DNA of 64,000 bases, taken from NCBI RefSeq assembly GCF_905175385.1, contig NZ_HG992749.1:1178001-1242000 (forward strand). Reading direction: 5' to 3'. Numbering within the stretch: position 1 is the first letter of the stretch; each line of letters starts with the position of its first letter. The stretch is from Vibrio sp. B1FLJ16 (GTDB taxonomy: Bacteria; Pseudomonadota; Gammaproteobacteria; Enterobacterales; Vibrionaceae). The notes beneath the pieces were generated by a model. That model worked only from the letters and a program-made list of their open reading frames with translations. It did no database searches and had not been told where the DNA came from. Made by a program: the position numbers and the translations under genes. Positions 56,424 to 64,000 of this stretch are shown here, in pieces.

Positions 56424-57329
56424 ATGATTCTAGTTGTAGGTCATAAGAACCCAGACAGTGACAGTATTTGTAGTGCACTTGTTGCAACTGAACTTCTAAA
56501 GGCGCGTGGTGTTGAAGCAATGCCAATTCGTCAGGGCGAAATCAACCGTGAAACTCAGCACATCCTTGAAGTGGCTGGTGCAGAAGTTCCAGAACTACGC
56601 ACGTCAGTAGCGGGCGAGACAGTTTGGCTGGTAGATTACTCAGATCTAGCGCAAGCACCAGACGACATCGCAGAAGCTGAAATCGCAGGTATCGTTGACC
56701 ACCACCGCTTAGGTGACGTGATGACAGTGAACCCAATGGAAGCATGGATCTGGCCTGTTGGTTGTACTAACACGGTTCTATTCAACATGTTTAAGATTGA
56801 AGGCCATGCGATTACTCCACAAATTGCTAAGCTAATGATGTCAGCTATCCTATCTGACACCGTAGGTTTTGCTTCTCCGACTTGTACTCAAAAAGACAAA
56901 GATGCAGTTGCTGAGCTAGCTGAAATCGCTGACGTACAAGATGTTGACGCATTCACGAAAGATCTTCTGATTGCTAAGACAAACATCGAAGGTCTATCTG
57001 CCGCTGAGTTAGTTGAAAAAGACCTTAAAGGTTACCCATTCAACGGTCGTGACGTCGTTGTTGGTCAGGTTGAACTTGCAACTCTTGAGCAGGTTGACGG
57101 CATGATCGAAGCGCTAGAAGCAGATCTAGTCTCTCGTTGTGAGAAAGATAATCTAGCGTTCGCTGCTGTCATGCTGACAGACATCACTACGGCTCAAACT
57201 CGTCTTCTTTATAAAGGTGAGTGGGCTGAGAAGCTGGTTAAGCATGAGAAAGACGGCATGCTAATGATGGAAAATACCCTAAGCCGTAAGAAGCAAGGTT
57301 GGCCTTGGCTTCAAGGCGAACTTGCGTAA
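56424..57329 (+). CDS. ppaC: Manganese-dependent inorganic pyrophosphatase (family II)
   Basis: DHH-superfamily enzyme hydrolysing pyrophosphate in the cytoplasm with Mn2+. Metal-binding motifs: VVGHKNPDSDSICSA (His and Asp pair, residues 4-18), LVDYSDLAQ, IVDHHRLGD, and SDTVGFASPT; the C-terminal substrate site is LSRKKQGWPWL. 301 aa. Vibrios use this family II enzyme along with or in place of the family I Ppa. Divergent from the predicted metal exporter. Confidence 0.95.
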   Translation: MILVVGHKNPDSDSICSALVATELLKARGVEAMPIRQGEINRETQHILEVAGAEVPELRTSVAGETVWLVDYSDLAQAPDDIAEAEIAGIVDHHRLGDVMTVNPMEAWIWPVGCTNTVLFNMFKIEGHAITPQIAKLMMSAILSDTVGFASPTCTQKDKDAVAELAEIADVQDVDAFTKDLLIAKTNIEGLSAAELVEKDLKGYPFNGRDVVVGQVELATLEQVDGMIEALEADLVSRCEKDNLAFAAVMLTDITTAQTRLLYKGEWAEKLVKHEKDGMLMMENTLSRKKQGWPWLQGELA

Positions 57330-57355
57330 TTTCTACATTACCCGTTTATAATTTA

Positions 57356-57382
57356 AATGCCCGCCATCAGGTGGGCATTTTT
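57356..57382 (+). terminator. ppaC terminator
   Basis: AAATGCCCGCC-ATCA-GGTGGGCATTTTT, located between ppaC and the DUF2750 gene. Confidence 0.85.
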
Positions 57383-57404
57383 CTATGGGATACAGGAGAC
57401 GAAC

Positions 57405-57794
57405 ATGTCTGAAGCATTAACCCAAGAGCAAATGGATACCATTAACCGTTATAACGAGGAGCAACGATTAAAGTACTGTGTAAAAGAGATCGTTGCGAAT
57501 CGTAAAGTATGGATTCTTAAAGATGAACACGGCTGTGTAATGCTCAATACAGAAGATGACGATTGTGTCCCGGTTTGGCCAAATGAAGAGTTTGCCCAAC
57601 AGTGGGCGACAGGTGAATGGGAAAACTGTGAACCGGAAGCGATCTCACTGAATAAATGGCACAGTCGCTGGACTACCGGTTTGGAAGACGACGAGCTGTC
57701 AGTTGTAGTATTTCCAAATCAGAACGAAGAGGGTGTTGTTCTGTTTCCGGATGAGTTTGACTTCGAACTTCGTAAGATTGCTGGAAGACGATAG
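57405..57794 (+). CDS. DUF2750 family protein
   Basis: A 129-aa acidic cytoplasmic protein. It starts MSEALTQEQMDTINRYNEEQRLKYCVKEIVANRKVWILKDEHGCVML; the centre VPVWPNEEFAQQWATGEWENCEPEAISLNKWHSRWTTGLEDDELSVVVFPNQNEEGVVL and the end FPDEFDFELRK are what I recall for DUF2750. The ATG at 57405 has CAGGAG upstream; an earlier in-frame start at 57357 would lie inside the ppaC terminator. Function unknown. Confidence 0.8.
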   Translation: MSEALTQEQMDTINRYNEEQRLKYCVKEIVANRKVWILKDEHGCVMLNTEDDDCVPVWPNEEFAQQWATGEWENCEPEAISLNKWHSRWTTGLEDDELSVVVFPNQNEEGVVLFPDEFDFELRKIAGRR

Positions 57795-57826
57795 CCTAAA
57801 GGGTATTATCCAGCGTAAAAACCAAT

Positions 57827-57852
57827 AAAGCCTGCAATAATGCAGGCTTTTT
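57827..57852. terminator. Terminator between DUF2750 gene and sapF
   Basis: AAAGCCTGCA-ATAA-TGCAGGCTTTTT. It is positioned between convergent genes; the T-run favours the plus strand. Confidence 0.82.
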
Positions 57853-57861
57853 CAATAACGC

Positions 57862-58644
57862 TTAGTGGTTGGGTGCTTTATAGAAATGGCTTTCAACTAA
57901 CCGTTGAGTAATCGCGTGCTCTGGGTGAGTAAGAACCTGCTGGGTATCGCCAGATTCAACTACTTCACCTTCATGCATGACCATGACCTTATCGGTGATA
58001 TGTTTCACGATACCGATGTGTTGTGATACATAAACGAAAGACAGCCCCATTTCCTCCTGCAGTTCTAAGAATAAGTTAAGAATCTGCGAACGCATGGCCA
58101 TATCTAAACCGTTTAACGCTTCATCAGCAACGATAATGGACGGTTGAAGTATCAAAGCACGAGCCAGGCAAACACGCTGTTTCTGACCTGCAGCCAACAT
58201 TTGCGGATAAAAATAGGCATGCTCGGCAAGCAGTCCAACACGCAATAGTGTTTCTTTAACACGCTTCATACGTGCGTCTGGCGGCATATTTGTGTTTCGC
58301 TTCAATGGCCCTTCTAAAATACGACCAATCTGAATACGAGGATTTAGCGAAGTATTTGGGTCCTGAAAAATCATACGTATCAGTTTACAACGAGTTGCGT
58401 AGTCCTTATGTTCCAGTCTTTCACCGTTAACGCGAATTTCTCCGGAGCTTGGTTCTACTACGCCTGCTAACATGCGGGCAAGCGTCGATTTTCCCGAACC
58501 ATTCTGACCAATAAAGCCGATGGTCTGTCCCGGTTCTAGAGTGAAGCTGACAGGCTTTACAGCCACGTTAGTCTGACGTTTAAAAAAACGAGAGCGCGTG
58601 ACAAACTGCTTCGACAGGTTATCGACTTCTAGTAGCGCACTCAT
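57862..58644 (-). CDS. sapF: Peptide ABC transporter ATPase SapF
   Basis: Second ATPase of the Sap importer. Walker A is GQNGSGKST (about residues 43-51), the signature motif is relaxed to [15 protein letters not shown], and Walker B is IIVADEAL, followed by the H-loop QHIG. These deviations from LSGGQ and DE are usual in SapF. 260 aa. It overlaps sapD by four bases (ATGA). Last gene of the operon. Confidence 0.93.
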   Translation of the reverse strand: MSALLEVDNLSKQFVTRSRFFKRQTNVAVKPVSFTLEPGQTIGFIGQNGSGKSTLARMLAGVVEPSSGEIRVNGERLEHKDYATRCKLIRMIFQDPNTSLNPRIQIGRILEGPLKRNTNMPPDARMKRVKETLLRVGLLAEHAYFYPQMLAAGQKQRVCLARALILQPSIIVADEALNGLDMAMRSQILNLFLELQEEMGLSFVYVSQHIGIVKHITDKVMVMHEGEVVESGDTQQVLTHPEHAITQRLVESHFYKAPNH

Positions 58645-59636
58645 GACTTCTTCTCCGTGTTCAGTGGAAAGTGACAGTTAAACTTATGATTTTTGATTGT
58701 TTTCGTGTGAGGAATCTCAACACATTGCTTTTGTGCATACGGGCACCTAGGCCCTAATCGACAACCAATGGGAAGATGCTGTAGTGGTGGAATTGAGCCT
58801 GGTAGAGACTGCAATTTTTGTTTGTGCGGCACCCAGTCATTAAAGTCTGGCATCGCTTTAAGCAGTGCGTCGGTATAAGGATGCTTAGGTGCGGCAATGA
58901 TCTTGTGCGTGTCTGCCGATTCCACTGACTGACCACAATACATAACGGTGATACGGCCCGCCCACTGTGTAATCGTGGTCAAATCGTGGCCAATTAGCAA
59001 TATTGTCGTATTGTTAAGCTGATTCATTCGGCTCAGAAGACGCAGGATCTGAGATTGAGTAATCGGATCCAGATCATTGGTTGGTTCGTCAGCAATCAAG
59101 AGTTTTGGTTTGGTTGCAATTGCCATCGCAATCATGACTTTCTGACACTCACCGTCAGTCAGTTCGTAAGGGTAACTGCTCATTACCCTTTTGTGATCTT
59201 TGATTCCCACTTTATGGAGTAGGGCAGTGGCTTGTTTTTTACGCCATTTGAATCGCTCCCACCATTTGCCGTCAAATGATCGGGATGGAATCGACTCGAT
59301 GAGTTGTCGGCCAACTTGTTCAGACGGGTCTAGACAAGTAGACGGCTCCTGAAAAATCATCGCGATATCACGAGCGATCACCCGGCGGCGTTCTTTCGGC
59401 GTGAGCTGCAGTAAGTCAATATTACCCAGGCGCATCCTGTCGGCTGTAACTCGCCAGTTTTCTTTAGTCACGCCAACAATGGCTTTCGCTACAAGGCTTT
59501 TCCCTGAACCGGATTCACCCACTAAGCCGCGAATTTCGCCTTCATTTAGCGTAAGGCTCATTCTGTCAACAGCTCGCACCATTCCTTGAGGTGTTTCAAT
59601 TTCAATGGTCAAATGACGAATGTCTAATAACGGCAT
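58641..59636 (-). CDS. sapD: Peptide ABC transporter ATPase SapD
   Basis: Walker A GESGSGKS (about residues 40-47), signature [16 protein letters not shown], Walker [14 protein letters not shown], and the oligopeptide-transporter C-terminal domain with [14 protein letters not shown], a cysteine motif seen in OppD/DppD proteins that can bind an Fe-S cluster. 331 aa. In enterics SapD also supports potassium uptake by Trk. It shares one base with the sapC stop (TAATG). Confidence 0.94.
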   Translation of the reverse strand: MPLLDIRHLTIEIETPQGMVRAVDRMSLTLNEGEIRGLVGESGSGKSLVAKAIVGVTKENWRVTADRMRLGNIDLLQLTPKERRRVIARDIAMIFQEPSTCLDPSEQVGRQLIESIPSRSFDGKWWERFKWRKKQATALLHKVGIKDHKRVMSSYPYELTDGECQKVMIAMAIATKPKLLIADEPTNDLDPITQSQILRLLSRMNQLNNTTILLIGHDLTTITQWAGRITVMYCGQSVESADTHKIIAAPKHPYTDALLKAMPDFNDWVPHKQKLQSLPGSIPPLQHLPIGCRLGPRCPYAQKQCVEIPHTKTIKNHKFNCHFPLNTEKKS

Positions 59637-60523
59637 TATTCGATCCCCGCATTAAGCGATCGGCGTATCCCTTCACCTACTAAGTTTAGGGTAATTACAG
59701 TGAACATGATGGTCAGGCCGGGTAAGGTCACTGTCCAGGGTGCAATATAAATCAGTTCGACGGAGTCTCCCAGCATAGCACCCCATTCAGTGCTCGGTGC
59801 TTGTGCACCCAAACCGAGGAAACCTAGCGCGGTAATATCGAGGATAGCGGTAGACAAGGCCAGAGTGAACTCGGCTGCAATAACATTGAGAATGTTTGGC
59901 AGCATTGAGTTCCATAGCAGGTAGAAATCATTCGCACCATCCAGTCGTGCCGCCATGATGTAGTCTTTTTCAACTTCGGTATGCACTGCGATGTAGACGG
60001 AACGAATAAAACGCGGAATGAGCGCCAGGCAAATCGCGAGCAAAATATTAAACTCACCAAAGCCCAAAAATGCCACAAAAATGATCGCTAAAAGCAGCGA
60101 TGGAATAGACATGACAGTATCGAGCAGGTGATTTAGTGTGCTGGAAAGCAAGCCTTTGGTCATACCGGCCAAGACGCCAATTAAACAACCGATGATACCG
60201 GCTGTTAGCGTAATGCCGACTGCTGCACCAAATGTCAGCTGAGAACCTATGATAAGGCGCGAAAGAATATCTCGGCCTAAGTCATCCGTACCTAAGAAGT
60301 AATCGACAGTGCCTGATGGTGACCAGGAAGGCGGGACGAGTAACTCACCAGACTGTGCCTGCGGATCAAAGGGGGCTATAAGTGGGGCAAATATGGTTAT
60401 TAAAACAATGAATATAAGGCACCATAGGCCAAACATAGCTAAACCGTTTGCGCGGTAACTGCGCCAGAATCTCTCAAACTGAGTCGGAATGTGTTCTTCC
60501 TGATAAACGTTATTTGTTAGCAT
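59636..60523 (-). CDS. sapC: Peptide ABC transporter permease SapC
   Basis: OppC/DppC-type permease of 295 aa with an N-terminal helix and five further segments. [28 protein letters not shown] is the family opening. The EAA loop is [29 protein letters not shown]. Its start overlaps the end of sapB by 14 bp. Confidence 0.93.
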   Translation of the reverse strand: MLTNNVYQEEHIPTQFERFWRSYRANGLAMFGLWCLIFIVLITIFAPLIAPFDPQAQSGELLVPPSWSPSGTVDYFLGTDDLGRDILSRLIIGSQLTFGAAVGITLTAGIIGCLIGVLAGMTKGLLSSTLNHLLDTVMSIPSLLLAIIFVAFLGFGEFNILLAICLALIPRFIRSVYIAVHTEVEKDYIMAARLDGANDFYLLWNSMLPNILNVIAAEFTLALSTAILDITALGFLGLGAQAPSTEWGAMLGDSVELIYIAPWTVTLPGLTIMFTVITLNLVGEGIRRSLNAGIE

Positions 60524-61472
60524 ACCATTCCTTTCTCACCAAAGGGTTAACCATGGCACCAATCAAGTCCGAGAGTATATTCGCGGTCAGAACCAATGTC
60601 GCAAGCACCATAACGCCAGCCTGAATAGAAACATAATCCCGGTTTGCAAGAGCATCCAATAGCCATCGACCAATTCCCGGCCAGTTAAATACCGACTCCG
60701 TGATAATAGCGAGGGTGATCATGCTTGATAGTTGAACACCAACTTTAGGGATGATGGGCGGAATTGCATTCGGCAGTACATGCTGCGTGACGATTTCTTG
60801 ATTAGACAGGCCTTTGATTCTTGCGGCGCGAATGTAGTTTTGTCGCATTACTTCTGCCACTGAAGATCGCATCAGGCCAATAACCTGTGTGGTCGGAGCG
60901 AGCGCTAATACCAGACAAGGAAGTACCATATGTTCGATAACACTTTGTAAAGCGTTAGCTCTGTATTCACTCTTCGCCATAAAAGCATCAATGATTGCAA
61001 ATCCAGTAACATGGTCAATTTCATACAGAAGATCGTATCGCCCCGCAACCGGGAAAAACTGATACTCAAGAGAGAAGACCATGATCATAAGTAGCGCGAC
61101 CCAAAAAATGGGTGCGGAGTAGCCGGACATAGACAGGAATGAAATACCAGTGTCTACCCATTTGCCTTGCTTCATACCTGCAATGGTTCCGAGAGGAAGA
61201 CCGATTAAAAGAGCGACAAGAAAGGCAAAAAAGCACAGTTCTAAGGTAGCAGGAAACACGACGGCCAACTCATCATAAATCGCATTGCCGCGCTTACTTA
61301 CCCCAAAATCGAGTTGAGACAGGCTGACTAAATACGTTTTCCACCCGGACCAGAAATCGACTTGTGCCCAGTGTGAAAGAGGATCAAGCCTTAGCAGAGA
61401 GAAGCCACCTATAGTGAGAATCATCAACGTAATGATAAACAGGTTAAATCTTCTAACGGTATACAAAAACAT
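60510..61472 (-). CDS. sapB: Peptide ABC transporter permease SapB
   Basis: OppB/DppB-type permease of 320 aa with an N-terminal FLYTVRRFNLFIITLMILTIGGF helix. The EAA loop is EVMRQNYIRAARIKGLSNQEIVTQHVLPNAIPPIIP, and the end TESVFNWPGIGRWLLDALANRDYVSIQAGVMVLATLVLTAN is typical. It shares a base with the sapA stop (TGATG). Confidence 0.93.
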   Translation of the reverse strand: MFLYTVRRFNLFIITLMILTIGGFSLLRLDPLSHWAQVDFWSGWKTYLVSLSQLDFGVSKRGNAIYDELAVVFPATLELCFFAFLVALLIGLPLGTIAGMKQGKWVDTGISFLSMSGYSAPIFWVALLMIMVFSLEYQFFPVAGRYDLLYEIDHVTGFAIIDAFMAKSEYRANALQSVIEHMVLPCLVLALAPTTQVIGLMRSSVAEVMRQNYIRAARIKGLSNQEIVTQHVLPNAIPPIIPKVGVQLSSMITLAIITESVFNWPGIGRWLLDALANRDYVSIQAGVMVLATLVLTANILSDLIGAMVNPLVRKEWYANK

Positions 61473-63091
61473 CAGTGGATTCTCTCTACTCTATCAAATG
61501 GCTGTGCGTTGAAAGGGCTGGTTTTGAAGCCGGTCAGTGACTTGTCATGAACACGGAACTGTACACCATGCGCCAATGGAATGACCGGAAACTGTTCATT
61601 CAGTATATTTTGTGCCTGTCGGTACAGGTTCAGTCGATACCTGGGTTCTTGTGTCTCTAAAGCCAGATCCAACAAGAAATCGAAGTCATCGTTACACCAC
61701 ATAGATACGTTCAGCCCTACGCGATCAGACTCGCAAGATAGCAGTGGTCGGAAGAAGTTATCAGGGTCGCCCGTATCTCCAATCCAACCGGTGAGCAGCA
61801 GGTCCAGATTATTAATGTTGTCCAGATCAGAACGTTCAAAACGGTCTTCAGTAATCAGCGTTAACTTCACGCCTATATCAGCGAAACTTGACTGAATAAG
61901 TTCTGCGGTTTTGCGCGGGCTAGGGTTGAAAGCGCGTGGCTCCAAAGGTACCCACATTTTTAGCTCCAATCCATCTTGATAGCCAGCTTCGTCAAGCAGG
62001 GCAAGAGCGTAATTTCTGTCGTAGCGAATTTTTACGCTGTCTTTCTGATATGCCCATGAGTTAGGTGAGAGCAAGGTGTAAGCCTGAGTTCCCGTGCCGT
62101 AATAGACCGAGTCCAGAATGTTTTGACGGTTGATGGCCAGGTTGAGCGCCTGACGTACTCTGGCGTCGCTGAGCGCTGGATTACTGGTATTAATCGCAAT
62201 GAAAGACACGTTGTTAGCTGGCGTTGCTGTTAACTCCAAGTTTTCGTTCTGTTGGATGATCGGAATCTGATTAGAGATCGGTGACGCTAGTACATCACAT
62301 TCATTTCGTAGCAACTTTGCCAGGGTTCCGGTACCACGATGGGAAATATCAAAGACAACTTGCTCCATTTTTGCAGGGAAGTTCCAGTATTTGGAATGAC
62401 GTTCTAAGCGAATCAAGTCATTGACTTGAAACTCTTTGAGCTGGTACGGCCCTGTTCCGACAGGCAGTTGATCTATCTGCTCTTTGTGATCTTTTGCGGC
62501 TAACTGTTGTCCGTACTCAGCCGATAACAACACGGCATAGCTGGTTGCAATATTAGATAAGAAAGAAAAGTTAGGTTTTGAAAGTATGAACGTCACGGTG
62601 TTATTGTCTACAGCAATAACATCCTGCAGCAAATTCTTAAAATCCAGTCCGGCAAACCACGGGTATAGGCCGCCGCCAACGTCATGAAAAGGGTGGCTAT
62701 CATCAATGATTCGTTTGAAACTAAATACGACATCTTTGGAGTTTAGAGCCCGGCTGGGAGTAAACCACGCTGTTGTCTGAAACTGAACGCCTTGTTTGAG
62801 CTTGAATGTGTATTCAGTCCCATCTTCATTAACGTACCAGCTCTCCGCGATATTTGCGACAGGTTGATGAGATGTCGAATCGAGAGTAAGCAGAGTGTCA
62901 TACAGCTGAGGGCTTAACACTTCAGCGGTAATCCCACTATCAATCAGTTGCGGGTTAAACGTGGTTGGCTTACCCTGGCCACAAAACACGAATCCGGTTT
63001 GGCGAATATCGTTGTGGTCGATCTCATCACCACAGGCTGTCAGTAAGCTAATCCCGATAAGGCTCAGCGATAATCTTATAAAAGCATTCAT
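61472..63091 (-). CDS. sapA: Peptide ABC transporter substrate-binding protein SapA
   Basis: A 539-aa solute-binding protein of the DppA/OppA class. In Salmonella and Haemophilus, Sap binds antimicrobial peptides and heme for import. Family markers: FVFCGQGKPTTFNPQ, YDTLLTL, VANIAESWYVNEDGTEYTFKLKQGVQFQTT, VGTGPYQLKEFQ, DARVRQALNLAINRQ and LLLTGWIGDTGDPDNFF. The signal sequence ends LLTACGDE, a lipobox, so this is probably a lipoprotein rather than a free periplasmic protein. 241 bp with no gene separate it from pspF; no strong promoter was recognised there. Confidence 0.92.
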   Translation of the reverse strand: MNAFIRLSLSLIGISLLTACGDEIDHNDIRQTGFVFCGQGKPTTFNPQLIDSGITAEVLSPQLYDTLLTLDSTSHQPVANIAESWYVNEDGTEYTFKLKQGVQFQTTAWFTPSRALNSKDVVFSFKRIIDDSHPFHDVGGGLYPWFAGLDFKNLLQDVIAVDNNTVTFILSKPNFSFLSNIATSYAVLLSAEYGQQLAAKDHKEQIDQLPVGTGPYQLKEFQVNDLIRLERHSKYWNFPAKMEQVVFDISHRGTGTLAKLLRNECDVLASPISNQIPIIQQNENLELTATPANNVSFIAINTSNPALSDARVRQALNLAINRQNILDSVYYGTGTQAYTLLSPNSWAYQKDSVKIRYDRNYALALLDEAGYQDGLELKMWVPLEPRAFNPSPRKTAELIQSSFADIGVKLTLITEDRFERSDLDNINNLDLLLTGWIGDTGDPDNFFRPLLSCESDRVGLNVSMWCNDDFDFLLDLALETQEPRYRLNLYRQAQNILNEQFPVIPLAHGVQFRVHDKSLTGFKTSPFNAQPFDRVERIH

Positions 63092-63331
63092 ATCATGAAA
63101 TGTTCATTGGATCCTGCTTGTTTCATTTGGAGCGACTCTTCCCGAGTTAACAAGCGAAAATGATCCCGCTAATTTAACACCTTTGAGAACTTGCTCCAAA
63201 CACAAAATCTTTTTACTCGCAGTGTGTTAGGTGAAATTACTGTTCTATATATCACTGTAGACGCAATTTTCGCTGCTTGTTGACGCCAAGTTGCAATTTT
63301 CGGTATGGGATTGTGAGTTAAATCGGAGAAG

Positions 63332-64000
63332 TTAACTTTGTCCAACTAAACCGTACTTCCTCACCATTCCACGCAGTTGGTGATAACTGAGCCCAAGTAG
63401 CTCTGCAGCCTGACGCTGATTAAACTTAGCCTCTTCTAGTGCGCGATTAAGCAGTTCAATATCTTGTTCTTCTTGCCATTGCTTATAGTCGAGCGGGAAT
63501 TGCGCTGATGATGTCTGTTCTTTGCTTTCCTGCTCTGAAGACTCTTTTTCTGCGCTGTGGCCCAAAGCGTTGTTCCCTAAAGCATTGTTCCAATGTGTCT
63601 CAAACGGATTAAATATTAACTGGTCGATTGGCTCAGGATTTAGTCCGTGCTGATAAATCGCACGCTCGATGACGTTCTTTAGCTCCCGTACATTACCGGG
63701 CCAGGAATACGCTTGTAGTGCTTGTTGGGCACTTGGAGTGAAGCCGACGAAATACTCAAGTTGAAGCTCTCGGCACATCTTCATTGCGTAGTGTTCTGCT
63801 AGCGAGAGTATATCTTCTTGTCGCTCGCGAAGCGGCGGTAACATGATGACATCAAAAGCTAACCGGTCGAGCAGGTCCGCCCGGAAATCACCTTGCTGTG
63901 CAAGACGGGGCAAATCCGCATTGGTAGCACAGACTAAGCGCACATCAGCGTTTAACGCCGTATGCCCACCGACACGCTCATACTCGCCATACTCAATCAC
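63332..64000 (-). CDS. pspF: Psp operon activator PspF, 3' part
   Basis: Sigma-54-dependent AAA+ activator, cut by the window end: 222 C-terminal residues are present. Visible: ADVRLVCATNADLPRLAQQGDFRADLLDRLAFDVIMLPPLRERQEDI (sensor I, arginine-finger region), SWPGNVRELKNVIERA (sensor II) and a C-terminal Fis-type HTH (LLNRALEEAKFNQRQAAELLGLSYHQLRGMVRKYGL). The segment between them (HWNNALGNNALGHSAEKESSEQESKEQ) contains a small direct repeat, NNALGNNALG. There is no regulatory receiver domain in the visible part, as in PspF. Adjacent to sapA as in enterics. Confidence 0.9.
   Translation of the reverse strand: MIEYGEYERVGGHTALNADVRLVCATNADLPRLAQQGDFRADLLDRLAFDVIMLPPLRERQEDILSLAEHYAMKMCRELQLEYFVGFTPSAQQALQAYSWPGNVRELKNVIERAIYQHGLNPEPIDQLIFNPFETHWNNALGNNALGHSAEKESSEQESKEQTSSAQFPLDYKQWQEEQDIELLNRALEEAKFNQRQAAELLGLSYHQLRGMVRKYGLVGQS

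Noticed and set aside
1..64000. Prophage, phage-defence or secretion-system island
   Set aside because: No integrase, capsid, toxin-antitoxin, restriction or nuclease-helicase defence genes were seen; nearly all genes are core chromosomal.

Overview
The window reads as chromosomal DNA of a Vibrio or a very close relative. Three things point there: a complete norspermidine operon (diaminobutyrate aminotransferase/decarboxylase fusion, carboxynorspermidine dehydrogenase, nspC); a trp operon with a free trpG and a fused trpC-trpF; and gene neighbourhoods that run parallel to the enteric chromosome (trp-rnm-yciO-rluB, uvrY/varA-uvrC-pgsA-tRNA, nrdAB-yfaE/ubiG/gyrA, pspF-sapABCDF). The base composition looks moderate and even. 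No prophage, integron or CRISPR array is visible. All names rest on reading the sequence from memory of the families; no database search was run.

Layout. 1-2160: 3' end of cysD and complete cysN (sulfate activation), followed at once by a 270-bp MITE-like element in place of further sulfate genes. 2.5-6.7 kb: a dicarboxylate/amino-acid symporter, an acyl-CoA synthetase and a Crp/Fnr-type regulator. 6.9-13.9 kb: the whole trpLEGDC(F)BA operon on the minus strand, with a TrpR operator over the -10 box, a five-Trp leader peptide and an attenuator. 14-24.9 kb: rnm, yciO, an isolated RTX-repeat protein, rluB, yciU, yeiP/efpL, a nucleotidyltransferase, polB, varA-uvrC. 24.9-27.5 kb: pgsA, then tRNA-Cys, Gly, Leu, Gly, then a decaying extension of that array (two tRNA-Gly-like remnants, a duplicated terminator, a palindromic repeat) and a long structured leader. 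27.5-32.9 kb: norspermidine operon. 33-41.4 kb: an ACT-domain regulator, a DUF3943 protein, a CinA-like protein, and the class Ia ribonucleotide reductase operon with its ferredoxin; ubiG. 41.7-50.6 kb: gyrA, a small ORF behind a long regulatory region, ribA, a YdcF-like protein, an SDR protein, focA, a 45-codon minus-strand gene and a FetB-like permease. 51-55 kb: torECA for anaerobic TMAO respiration, with tor boxes. 55-57.8 kb: a predicted metal exporter divergent from the Mn-dependent pyrophosphatase ppaC, with a Fur-like box between them. 57.9-64 kb: sapABCDF and the 3' part of pspF.

Most of the window is core genome. The unusual material lies between the genes: (i) a pseudoknot-capable leader ahead of the norspermidine operon; (ii) two small mobile-repeat families (one 270-bp element and three ~165-180-bp elements) that share an internal core; (iii) the decaying tRNA-Gly array; (iv) two small, apparently undescribed protein genes; and (v) an RTX-repeat protein inserted between housekeeping genes.
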